From: Gelidibacter gilvus
GTDB taxonomy: Bacteria > Bacteroidota > Bacteroidia > Flavobacteriales > Flavobacteriaceae
NCBI RefSeq assembly: GCF_004115975.1
Contig: NZ_SDDZ01000001.1
Span: 186,001 to 250,000 of the forward strand
DNA: 64,000 nt
Direction of reading: 5' to 3'
In this document: positions 1-7,138 of the stretch, piece by piece
Numbering within the stretch: the first letter of the stretch is position 1
Layout of the letters: every line of letters begins with the position of its first letter
The notes under the pieces: model-generated
The model's input: the letters and a program-made list of their open reading frames with translations, nothing else
The model's database searches: none
Told to the model about the DNA's origin: nothing
Position numbers and translations under genes: made by a program

Positions 1-4
1 TTTC

Positions 5-12
5 TACTTTTG
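5..12 (+). promoter_or_regulatory. Putative -7 element of the hemA promoter
   Basis: TACTTTTG fits the Bacteroidota -7 consensus TAnnTTTG and lies about 50 bases before the hemA start. The matching -33 TTG would fall outside the window, so only half of the promoter can be seen. Confidence 0.4.
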
Positions 13-62
13 TCTTGAATCTTCGCTATCGAATTTCCAAAACCAGTATTGAGCACTATCTT

Positions 63-1307
63 ATGTTGAAAACTACTTATTTTTATGCCATTGGATTAAG
101 CTATAAAAAAGCGGATGCAGATATTAGAGGTCGTTTTAGTTTGGACGACACTTCTAAAAAAAATCTACTCCACCAAGCAAAAGAAATAGGCATCGAGAGT
201 TTAATCGTCAACTCAACTTGCAACAGGACTGAGCTTTATGGTTTTGCGGAACATCCTTATCAACTCATCAAACTACTTTGTGAAAACTCCAAAGGCACGA
301 TTGAAGAATTCCAGCACGTGGCTTACATCCACAAGAACCAAGAGGCCATTTCACACATGTTCCGGGTAGGTTCTGGACTTGACAGTCAAATTTTAGGCGA
401 TTTTGAGATCATCAGTCAGCTTAAAACTAGTGCAAGAACATCAAAAAAACTGGGCTTGCTCAACGCCTTTACCGAACGATTGCTAAATGCGGTCATTCAA
501 GCCAGCAAACGCATTAAAAACGAAACGGAGATTTCGTCCGGAGCAACTTCTGTATCCTTTGCCTCCGTTCAATATATTTTAAAGACGATTGAAAACGTTT
601 CGGATAAAAATATTTTACTTTTTGGAACCGGTAAAATTGGAAGAAACACTTGTGAAAATTTGGTAAAACACACCAAAAACGAACATATCACCTTAATCAA
701 CAGAACAAAAACCAAGGCTCAAGAAGTCGCCGGTAAATTCAATCTGTTAGTAAAAGATTATACCAATCTCCAAGAAGAAATCAACGCCTCTGATATATTA
801 ATTGTTGCAACAGGCGCTCTCAATCCTACGGTTGATAAAAATCACATCCAATCTAAAAAGCCGTTGTTGATTTTAGATCTTTCGATTCCTAAAAATGTCA
901 ACCCTGATGTTACTGAATTATCTCATGTATCCTTGATCCATCTTGATGATTTATCTCAAATGACGGATGATACCTTAGAACGCAGAAAAGCTTTTATTCC
1001 TTTAGCCGAAAAAATATTGGAAGAAGTGAAGCAGGATTTTAACAGTTGGCTGGAAACTCGTAAATTTGCACCAACCATCAACGCATTGAAGCACAAATTG
1101 CTCGATTTTAAAAATGCGGAATTGGAAACTCAACGTAAAAAATACGCTGATTTCAATGAAGCCCAAGCCGAGTTGATCAGTAATAACATCATTCAAAAAA
1201 TAACGAATCACTTTGCATATCATCTTAAAACAGATGATACGTCTACTGATGACAGTATTGAACTCATCAGAAGAGTATTCCAGTTAGAATCCACAAAACA
1301 TGTCTAA
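63..1307 (+). CDS. hemA: Glutamyl-tRNA reductase
   Basis: Reduces glutamyl-tRNA(Glu) to glutamate-1-semialdehyde with NADPH, the first committed step of C5-pathway tetrapyrrole synthesis. The 414-residue product has the catalytic-cysteine motif STCNRTE (Cys53), the GLDSQILGDFEI segment of the N-terminal catalytic domain, a dinucleotide-binding segment GTGKIGRNTCEN in the middle, and a helical C-terminal dimerisation region. The reading frame is open upstream to position 15, but the ATG at 63 gives the N-terminus usual for the family (short lead, then YAIGLSYKKAD), so it was chosen. The stop overlaps the hemC start by 8 bases, which indicates translational coupling. First gene of the haem cluster. 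Confidence 0.95.
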   Translation: MLKTTYFYAIGLSYKKADADIRGRFSLDDTSKKNLLHQAKEIGIESLIVNSTCNRTELYGFAEHPYQLIKLLCENSKGTIEEFQHVAYIHKNQEAISHMFRVGSGLDSQILGDFEIISQLKTSARTSKKLGLLNAFTERLLNAVIQASKRIKNETEISSGATSVSFASVQYILKTIENVSDKNILLFGTGKIGRNTCENLVKHTKNEHITLINRTKTKAQEVAGKFNLLVKDYTNLQEEINASDILIVATGALNPTVDKNHIQSKKPLLILDLSIPKNVNPDVTELSHVSLIHLDDLSQMTDDTLERRKAFIPLAEKILEEVKQDFNSWLETRKFAPTINALKHKLLDFKNAELETQRKKYADFNEAQAELISNNIIQKITNHFAYHLKTDDTSTDDSIELIRRVFQLESTKHV

Positions 1308-2880
1308 AATAATAAGAATTGGCACCCGTGATAGCGAATTAGCGCTATGGCAAGCCAAAGCTGTGCAAAATCAACTTGAGACTTTAGGTCATCTTACCCA
1401 ATTAGTTCCTGTGAAATCCACAGGCGATTTGGTTCTTGACAAACCCATTTATGAAATGGGGATTGTTGGTGTTTTTACCCGAATTTTAGATGCAGCAATG
1501 CTCAATAACACCATTGATATTGCCGTCCATTCGCTTAAAGATGTGCCAACGCTTCTACCACAAGGTATTGTTCAGGCCGCGGTGTTAAAACGTGGCAACG
1601 TTAGGGATACTTTACTCTTTAAAGACAATGAAGAGTTTTTATCGCAAAGAGATGCGGTCATAGCCACCGGAAGTTTAAGACGTAAAGCTCAATGGCTCAA
1701 TCGTTATCCAACCCATACTATTGTTGGTCTAAGAGGAAACGTCAATACCAGACTCCAGAAATTACAAGATAATGAAGATTGGAATGCGGCCATTTTTGCC
1801 GCTGCCGGAATTGGTAGAATTGGAGTACGCCCAGAGGATGCCATTAATCTTGATTGGATGGTTCCAGCACCTGGACAAGGCGCCATCATGATTACTGCAC
1901 GTGAAGAAGATGAGGAAGTGCTAGCCATTTGTAAAGAAATAAACCACGAAGAAACCGAAATCTGTACGACCATAGAGCGTCGATTTTTAAATCTTTTGGA
2001 GGGTGGCTGCTCGGCACCAATTGGGGCTTTGGCATTCATTAAAAATGAAGAAGTCAACTTTCAAGGGGTCCTGTTGAGTTTAGACGGCACCAAAAAAATT
2101 GAAGTGACACGCACAGAAAAACTAGGCAATCACCATAATATGGCTCAGTATGCTGCAGATTACGTTTTGGAGCGTGGCGGAAGTAGACTGATGAATGAAC
2201 TCAGTGATACGCAAAGAGTCATACAAGTATTTTCCACAAGGAATTTATCCGAAATACAGCGTCAGCGTTTTAAAAATGTAGCCGTAGAAAGCACCGACTT
2301 CTTAAAAATAAGTTTGAATAGGATTGCAAAACCTATTTTGAAGTCGCCCATTGAAAACGTCATCATCACCAGTCAAAACGCTGTAGAAGCTATTACTGCC
2401 AGTGTTCCTAAAGAAGAATTACAATTTAAGAATATCTATTGCGTGGGCCGACGCACCAAAAGATTGATAGAAAATAGAATTGGCAAAGTCAAGCATTCTG
2501 AAAATTATGCGAAAGATCTTGCTGCTTATTTGGTCGAATATATTGATGGCACTGAAGTGACCCATTTTTGTAGCGATATCCGCTTAGATGAATTGTCTCA
2601 AACTCTTGAAAAAAATAATATTAAGGTGAATGAAGTGGAGGCTTACAAAACGGTTTTAGATTCAGAAAAGTTAGATCCGAATATTGAAGGGATTATGTTT
2701 TATAGCCCATCCACCGTAGAAAGCTATATGATTAATAACGATGCCGAAGATAAAATTGCTTATTGCATAGGAGATACTACGGCTGCCGAAGCCGAAAAAC
2801 ATTTTAAAGATGTGCGGGTTGCCAAAATACCAACGGTAGAAAGCGTGATTGATTTGGTTAATGAGAATTATGCCTCATAA
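1300..2880 (+). CDS. hemC: Fused porphobilinogen deaminase / uroporphyrinogen-III synthase
   Basis: A 526-residue bifunctional protein. Residues 1 to about 300 are porphobilinogen deaminase (hydroxymethylbilane synthase): IGTRDSELALWQA at the start, the HSLKD motif, and the dipyrromethane-cofactor cysteine in LLEGGCSAP (Cys237). Residues from about 305 to the end look like uroporphyrinogen-III synthase (HemD): opening beta strand QVFSTRN, then YSPSTVES and CIGDTTAAEA near the C-terminus. Together they turn porphobilinogen into uroporphyrinogen III. A stand-alone HemC is about 300 residues, so the extra 220 residues are a full second domain. No separate hemD is present. The HemD half is poorly conserved in all bacteria and rests on layout plus these motifs. 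Confidence 0.93.
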   Translation: MSKIIRIGTRDSELALWQAKAVQNQLETLGHLTQLVPVKSTGDLVLDKPIYEMGIVGVFTRILDAAMLNNTIDIAVHSLKDVPTLLPQGIVQAAVLKRGNVRDTLLFKDNEEFLSQRDAVIATGSLRRKAQWLNRYPTHTIVGLRGNVNTRLQKLQDNEDWNAAIFAAAGIGRIGVRPEDAINLDWMVPAPGQGAIMITAREEDEEVLAICKEINHEETEICTTIERRFLNLLEGGCSAPIGALAFIKNEEVNFQGVLLSLDGTKKIEVTRTEKLGNHHNMAQYAADYVLERGGSRLMNELSDTQRVIQVFSTRNLSEIQRQRFKNVAVESTDFLKISLNRIAKPILKSPIENVIITSQNAVEAITASVPKEELQFKNIYCVGRRTKRLIENRIGKVKHSENYAKDLAAYLVEYIDGTEVTHFCSDIRLDELSQTLEKNNIKVNEVEAYKTVLDSEKLDPNIEGIMFYSPSTVESYMINNDAEDKIAYCIGDTTAAEAEKHFKDVRVAKIPTVESVIDLVNENYAS

Positions 2881-2905
2881 AACAGACATAATAAAAGACA
2901 GACAC

Positions 2906-2921
2906 AACCTACAAGTAGGTT
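2906..2921. repeat. Short perfect palindrome, possible REP remnant
   Basis: AACCTAC-AA-GTAGGTT, a 7-bp perfect stem with a 2-base centre, between hemC and hemE. Its outer arms match the AACCTAC/GTAGGTT arms of the larger palindromes at 4111 and 50996, so it may be a REP with its middle deleted. Confidence 0.4.
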
Positions 2922-2968
2922 CTTAACTCTGAATTACTATATAATAAAAAGACTAACTTAATAATGAG

Positions 2969-2988
2969 ATTCCTGCTTTCGCAGGAAT
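2969..2988 (+). repeat. YTTC-loop palindrome before hemE
   Basis: ATTCCTGC-TTTC-GCAGGAAT, a perfect 8-bp stem ending 8 bases before the hemE ATG. It is one of a dispersed family (also at 11663, 13988, 27717 and 45000). Here it is in the sense orientation of the downstream gene and would form in the mRNA leader. Confidence 0.7.
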
Positions 2989-2996
2989 TTGTGAAG

Positions 2997-4031
2997 ATGA
3001 TAAAAAACGATTTATACTTAAGAGCATTAAAAGGTGAAACAGTAGACCGTCCACCAGTTTGGATGATGCGTCAAGCTGGACGTTATTTGCCAGAGTTTCA
3101 AGAAATAAAAGCTAAATACGATTTCTTTACGCGTTGTAGAACTCCAGAATTGGCGAGTGAAATCACCGTGCAGCCCATCCGTCGATATGGCATGGATGCT
3201 GCTATTTTATTCAGCGACATTTTGGTCATTCCGCAAGCCATGAACATTGAGGTGCAAATGAAACCTGATTTCGGACCTTATTTGCCAAATCCAGTACGCA
3301 CACAAAAAGATGTGGACAACGTGATTGTTCCTGATGTGCATGTTGAATTGGACTATGTCATGCAGGCCATTAAAATGACCAAAGAAATGCTTAATGACGA
3401 GGTTCCATTGATTGGTTTTGCAGGATCACCTTGGACTATTTTATGTTATTGCGTACAAGGTCAAGGCAGCAAAAATTTTGATAAAGCAAAGCAGTTTTGT
3501 TTTACAAATCCAATAGCCGCGCATCAATTATTGCAAAAAATCACAGATACCACCATTACTTATTTACAAGCAAAAGTTGCTGCTGGATGTGATGCGGTAC
3601 AAATCTTTGATTCTTGGGGTGGCATGTTAGCGCCATCCGATTATCATGAATTTTCATGGCAATATATCAATCAGATTATTGAAGCTTTAAAGGATCACGC
3701 GCCAGTAATTGCTTTTGGTAAAGGCTGTTGGTTTGCATTAGGTGATATGGCAAAATCAAACGCTACGGCTTTGGGAATTGACTGGACCTGTTCTCCTAGA
3801 AACGCACGTTATTTAACTGGCGGAAATATCACCTTGCAAGGTAATTTTGATCCTTCAAGATTATTTTCTCCACCTGCAGAAATCAAGAAAATGGTAAAAC
3901 AGATGATTGACGAGTTCGGGAAAGATAAATATATCGTCAACTTAGGGCACGGGATTTTACCGAATATTCCCTTGGATAATGCCAAGGCGTTTATTGACGC
4001 GGTAAAAGAGTATGAAAAAATCCCATCATAA
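2997..4031 (+). CDS. hemE: Uroporphyrinogen decarboxylase
   Basis: Decarboxylates the four acetate side chains of uroporphyrinogen III to give coproporphyrinogen III, the substrate of HemF further downstream. 344 residues, normal for the family. The first signature, [13 protein letters not shown], is close to the N-terminus, and [10 protein letters not shown] and NLGHGILP follow at the expected places. The frame is open to 2964, but that extension would translate the palindrome at 2969; the ATG at 2997 starts [11 protein letters not shown], typical of the enzyme, and was chosen. It lies 116 bases after hemC, so the spacer is larger than for hemA-hemC. Confidence 0.95.
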   Translation: MIKNDLYLRALKGETVDRPPVWMMRQAGRYLPEFQEIKAKYDFFTRCRTPELASEITVQPIRRYGMDAAILFSDILVIPQAMNIEVQMKPDFGPYLPNPVRTQKDVDNVIVPDVHVELDYVMQAIKMTKEMLNDEVPLIGFAGSPWTILCYCVQGQGSKNFDKAKQFCFTNPIAAHQLLQKITDTTITYLQAKVAAGCDAVQIFDSWGGMLAPSDYHEFSWQYINQIIEALKDHAPVIAFGKGCWFALGDMAKSNATALGIDWTCSPRNARYLTGGNITLQGNFDPSRLFSPPAEIKKMVKQMIDEFGKDKYIVNLGHGILPNIPLDNAKAFIDAVKEYEKIPS

Positions 4032-4110
4032 CCTTGCTATTTCGACGGAACTCAACCCTGGAGAAGGGAAGAAACTGTTGTGGAACCAACATTAAAAGAT
4101 TTAATTTTCC

Positions 4111-4141
4111 AACCTGCAAGGTTTCTAAAACCTTGTAGGTT
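4111..4141. repeat. REP-type palindrome (AACCTGCAAGG variant)
   Basis: Left arm AACCTGCAAGGTTT, 3-base loop CTA, right arm AAACCTTGTAGGTT; 14-bp stem with one wobble. It lies between hemE and the EI24 gene. Its inner arms (GGTTT/AAACC) and size match the AGACCTG-type REPs that flank the transposase at 5515-6135. Confidence 0.7.
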
Positions 4142-4206
4142 TTAATCATCATAAAGAGCACGTTAAAATGTTTGGCAGAATCTCAAATTTTATTACTATT
4201 AAATCA

Positions 4207-4223
4207 CCTTTCCTTTGGAAAGG
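4207..4223. repeat. Short hairpin just before the EI24-protein start
   Basis: CCTTTCC-TTT-GGAAAGG, a perfect 7-bp stem 12 bases before the ATG at 4236. There is no U-tract after it, so it is not a terminator. Its role is unknown. Confidence 0.45.
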
Positions 4224-4235
4224 GTTAGGGATAGG

Positions 4236-4997
4236 ATGATTGGCAACATTTTCAAAGGCATTAAAGCCTACGCAGGAACTTTAAAATTAATTTCCAAACT
4301 CGGACTTTGGAAGTTTTTTGGCATTCCTATGCTAATCAGTTTTTTGGTGGCATCCTCCATAATAATTTCTGCATATACTTTTTCAGATAATTTCGCTTTT
4401 TATATTTCCAAGCTTTGGGTTTGGGAATGGGGGAATGAAACGTTTTACCTAATCAGCGAAATTTTAAGTGGAATTTTAATTCTCGTCCTGGGGTTTATAC
4501 TTTACAAGCATATTGTCATGGCTTTATCGGCACCTTTTATGAGTCCGGTATCAGAAAAAATAGAAGCCCATTTGTTGGGTGTTGAAAGGCACCAACATAG
4601 AGACACATCCTTTTCTGAACAATTATGGCGCGGAATCCGAATCAACGTCAGAAATTTGTTAATGGAATTGCTGTTGACAATCCCTATAATACTCATTGGT
4701 TTTATTCCAATAATTGGGATCTTTTCTACCGTTGCATTGTTCTTTGTACAGGCCTATTATGCAGGTTTTGGAAATATGGACTATACTTTGGAGCGGCATT
4801 TTAAATATGATGAAAGCATTAAATTTGTAAAACAGCATCGTGGACTAGCCATTGGGAACGGCATTGTTTTTATGTTGTTTTTGTTGATTCCATTTATCGG
4901 AATTATTTTTGTGTTGCCGTTATCAGTAACTGCGGCATCAACAGAAACCGTAGCTTTGCTTAAAGAACAAAACAGATTGAAATCTAATGATTTATAG
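4236..4997 (+). CDS. EI24/CysZ-like integral membrane protein
   Basis: A 253-residue inner-membrane protein with several strongly hydrophobic segments (about residues 30-48, 75-95, 135-175 and 205-230) and charged loops between. Layout and the phrases MALSAPFMSPVSEKIE and GIVFMLFLLIPFIGI fit the EI24 domain family, to which the sulfate permease CysZ belongs. The substrate cannot be inferred. The ATG at 4236 starts MIGNIFKGIKAYAGTLKLI; an upstream TTG (4215) would translate the hairpin at 4207 and is less likely. The last 11 bases overlap the next gene, so the two are probably co-translated. It sits inside the haem cluster, but no direct haem role is shown. Confidence 0.75.
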   Translation: MIGNIFKGIKAYAGTLKLISKLGLWKFFGIPMLISFLVASSIIISAYTFSDNFAFYISKLWVWEWGNETFYLISEILSGILILVLGFILYKHIVMALSAPFMSPVSEKIEAHLLGVERHQHRDTSFSEQLWRGIRINVRNLLMELLLTIPIILIGFIPIIGIFSTVALFFVQAYYAGFGNMDYTLERHFKYDESIKFVKQHRGLAIGNGIVFMLFLLIPFIGIIFVLPLSVTAASTETVALLKEQNRLKSNDL

Positions 4998-5532
4998 CTC
5001 AGAACATTTCAGTATTTCACTTCTACAGCCCAAGGATGCCTTACAGCTGAATAAATTACTCGTGTCCAATACCGAACGTTTTATCCGGTTTCTACCAAAA
5101 ACTTTGGAAGAAAATACCACCTTGGAAAGTACCCAATACTATATCAAACGAAAAATCAAATCGGCTAAAAAAAGAAATGAATTTGTTTTTATCATCCATG
5201 ATAAACACAGTATTGACATCATCGGAATGATCATTTTGAAGAATTTAGACTGGAAGATAAAAAAAGGTGAATTCGCCTATTGCATTGGGAAACGCTTTAA
5301 GGGCAAAGGCTTGATGAGCAAAGCCATAAAAGCAACGACCAACTATGTTATTGAAGAATTAGGGTTGGAAACACTTCAAATACTTTCACATAAAACTAAT
5401 TTGTCCAGCGTGAATACGGCTTTAGGATCGGGGTTTGAATGGCAAGCCACCTTAAAAGATGAGTTTAAACCGTTAAATAAAGCACCTTTGGATATGGAAC
5501 TTTTTGAATTTTCGAGACCTGACAGGTTTTAG
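4987..5532 (+). CDS. GNAT-family N-acetyltransferase (RimJ/RimL-like), 3' end formed by a REP
   Basis: 181 residues with the GNAT fold of the ribosomal-protein acetyltransferase type: FVFIIHDKHSIDIIGMI, then FAYCIGKRFKGKGLMSKAIKA (acetyl-CoA loop) and SVNTALGSGFEWQATLKD. It should transfer acetyl from acetyl-CoA to an amine; the target is unknown. The start overlaps the EI24 gene by 11 bases. The last codons (RPDRF) and the stop lie in the REP palindrome at 5515-5547: the TAG stop at 5530-5532 is the loop of that palindrome. The natural C-terminus was therefore probably replaced when the REP/transposase unit arrived. Confidence 0.85.
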   Translation: MIYSSEHFSISLLQPKDALQLNKLLVSNTERFIRFLPKTLEENTTLESTQYYIKRKIKSAKKRNEFVFIIHDKHSIDIIGMIILKNLDWKIKKGEFAYCIGKRFKGKGLMSKAIKATTNYVIEELGLETLQILSHKTNLSSVNTALGSGFEWQATLKDEFKPLNKAPLDMELFEFSRPDRF

Positions 5533-5547
5533 AAACCTGTCAGGTCT
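5515..5547. repeat. REP palindrome, left flank of the RAYT unit
   Basis: AGACCTGACAGGTTT, loop TAG, AAACCTGTCAGGTCT: a perfect 15-bp stem with a 3-base loop. The loop TAG is the stop codon of the preceding acetyltransferase. Copies of the same family lie at 6103, 7056 and 10376. Confidence 0.9.
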
Positions 5548-5569
5548 GATGAGATCTAAAAAAACTAAA

Positions 5570-7048
5570 ATGGAAACACTAAAACGAGAACATTATTATC
5601 ATATATATAACAGAGGCATAAATAGCGGTCTATTATTCAACAATGAAGACAATATGCAATATTTCCTTCAATTGGTTAAAAGGCATCTTACTTCAAAAGT
5701 TGACATCCTTTGCTATTGCCTAATGAATAATCATTTTCATATAGTGGTTCAAATAATTTCAAATGAAAAGGAAGCTTCCCAAGCTATTTCCAATTTATTC
5801 AATGCATATTCAAAAGCATTCAACAAACAAAACTCAAGAACAGGAGCACTATTTGAAAGACCTTTCAAAAGGGTTTTAATTAATGATGAAGCATATCTAA
5901 AGAATCTGGTATTGTATATTCATAAAAATCCTGAAAGCCACGGTATAGTTGAAAATTTCGGAGATTATAAATTTTCATCTTATAATGCGTTTCTCCAAAA
6001 TGAACAAACCATCATTTCAAATAAAAAAGACTACATATTAAATTTATTCGCAGACTTGGAAAATTTTATTTTCACTCATAAAGGTAAAAAAGTAGAAGTG
6101 CCAGACCTGTCAGGTTTTAAAAACCTTACAGGTCTTTCAACCAAAGACAAATTCTACAATTACATCCTAACCCTCCAGGACACCATCACTTCAAAACTTG
6201 AAACTGTAGATGGCAAAGCTAAATTTCAAGAAGATGTGTGGGAACGTCCTGAAGGCGGTGGTGGACGTACGCGAGTCATTGAAAACGGTAATGTTTTTGA
6301 AAAAGGCGGCGTCAATATATCCGCAGTTCATGGCGAACTGCCAGATAGCATGCAGCAATATTTTGGAGTCAAAGACGCCAATTTCTTTGCTTGTGGCTTA
6401 AGTTTAGTACTTCATCCAAAAAGTCCGATGGTTCCGACCGTACATGCTAATTGGCGCTATTTTGAAATGTATGACCAACAGGGAAATATCGTCGATTCAT
6501 GGTTTGGTGGCGGACAGGATTTAACGCCCTATTATTTATTTGATGAAGATGCCATTCATTTTCATCAAGTCTGTAAAACGGCATGCGATAAGCACCATCC
6601 TGATTTTTATAAGTTGTACAAGAAAAGATGCGACGAGTACTTTTGGAATATACATCGCAACGAAGCGCGCGGTGTTGGTGGTTTATTTTTTGACTACTGC
6701 AAGTCAAGTGATGACATGTCCATGAACGATTGGTATAACTTTGTAACTGAAGTTGGCGATAGTTTTTTGGAAGGCTATGTACCCATTGTTGAAAAAAGAA
6801 AGGAAATAGCCTATTCAGACGAGCAACGAACATGGCAAGAAATCCGTCGTGGCCGTTATGTAGAATTCAATTTGGTACATGACAAAGGCACCTTATTTGG
6901 ATTGAAAACCAATGGCCGCATTGAAAGTATCTTGATGAGTTTGCCGCCACATGTACAATGGGTTTATGACCATCATCCTGAAAAAGGAAGCGAGGAAGAG
7001 AAATTAATTAAAACATTAAAAAAACCTATTGATTGGGTTGAATTCTAA
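5570..7048 (+). CDS. hemF: In-frame fusion: REP-associated Y1 transposase + coproporphyrinogen III oxidase
   Basis: One uninterrupted frame of 492 codons. Residues 1 to about 170 are a RAYT transposase: HYYHIYNRGIN at the start, the HUH pair in MNNHFHIVV (His55, His57), and a likely catalytic tyrosine in LYIHKNPESHG (Tyr116). Residues about 179-188 are translated REP. From about residue 189 to the end is a complete aerobic coproporphyrinogen III oxidase (about 304 residues): RPEGGGGRTRVIENG, VPTVHANWRYFEMYD, GGGQDLTPYYLF and EIRRGRYVEFNLV. HemF converts coproporphyrinogen III to protoporphyrinogen IX using O2. No in-frame ATG lies between the transposase HUH motif and deep inside HemF. A GTG at 6098, just before the right REP, could give a nearly free HemF. 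ATG 5549 and TTG 5504 are alternative fusion starts; 5570 has the best A-rich context. Confidence 0.85.
   Translation: METLKREHYYHIYNRGINSGLLFNNEDNMQYFLQLVKRHLTSKVDILCYCLMNNHFHIVVQIISNEKEASQAISNLFNAYSKAFNKQNSRTGALFERPFKRVLINDEAYLKNLVLYIHKNPESHGIVENFGDYKFSSYNAFLQNEQTIISNKKDYILNLFADLENFIFTHKGKKVEVPDLSGFKNLTGLSTKDKFYNYILTLQDTITSKLETVDGKAKFQEDVWERPEGGGGRTRVIENGNVFEKGGVNISAVHGELPDSMQQYFGVKDANFFACGLSLVLHPKSPMVPTVHANWRYFEMYDQQGNIVDSWFGGGQDLTPYYLFDEDAIHFHQVCKTACDKHHPDFYKLYKKRCDEYFWNIHRNEARGVGGLFFDYCKSSDDMSMNDWYNFVTEVGDSFLEGYVPIVEKRKEIAYSDEQRTWQEIRRGRYVEFNLVHDKGTLFGLKTNGRIESILMSLPPHVQWVYDHHPEKGSEEEKLIKTLKKPIDWVEF
6103..6135. repeat. REP palindrome, right flank of the RAYT unit, translated in the fusion
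   Basis: AGACCTGTCAGGTTT, loop TAA, AAACCTTACAGGTCT; 15-bp stem with one mismatch. In the fusion frame it reads DLSGFKNLTG with no stop. In another frame it reads RPVRF then TAA, just as the left REP gives RPDRF then TAG to the acetyltransferase. Confidence 0.9.
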
Positions 7049-7055
7049 AAAGACA

Positions 7056-7088
7056 AGACCTCACAGGTTTTTGAAACCTGTGAGATCT
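7056..7088. repeat. REP palindrome between hemF and hemB
   Basis: AGACCTCACAGGTTT, loop TTG, AAACCTGTGAGATCT; 15-bp stem with one G-T wobble position. It starts 7 bases after the hemF stop. The changes in the two arms (CTCAC and GTGAG) compensate each other relative to the 5515 copy. Confidence 0.85.
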
Positions 7089-7100
7089 CATGAAATATGA

Positions 7101-7138
7101 ACTGCAGACTAATTACTGCAAACTGAATACTGAAAACT
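7101..7138 (+). repeat. 7-bp periodic ACTGnnn repeat in the hemB leader
   Basis: ACT occurs at 7101, 7108, 7115, 7122, 7129 and 7136, exactly every 7 bases, mostly as ACTG plus three variable bases. The last ACT directly touches the hemB ATG at 7139. Related heptads on the other strand lie at 22126 and 62881. Confidence 0.8.

Larger units (their letters stand above)
5515..6135 (+). mobile_element. REP-RAYT-REP unit inserted at the 5' end of hemF
   Basis: A single-domain Y1 (HUH) transposase reading frame bounded on both sides by the same palindrome family (5515-5547 and 6103-6135). This is the arrangement expected of a RAYT with its cognate REPs. The unit is about 620 bases and looks more A+T-rich than the flanking hem genes. 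Its right end abuts the first codons of hemF, so it sits where the native hemF start codon should be. No target-site duplication is seen, which is normal for Y1 transposases. Confidence 0.8.

Noticed and set aside
5504-5569. TTG 5504 as the start of the RAYT-HemF protein
   Set aside because: It would translate the left REP and overlap the acetyltransferase gene; ATG 5570, in an A-rich context, gives a normal RAYT N-terminus.
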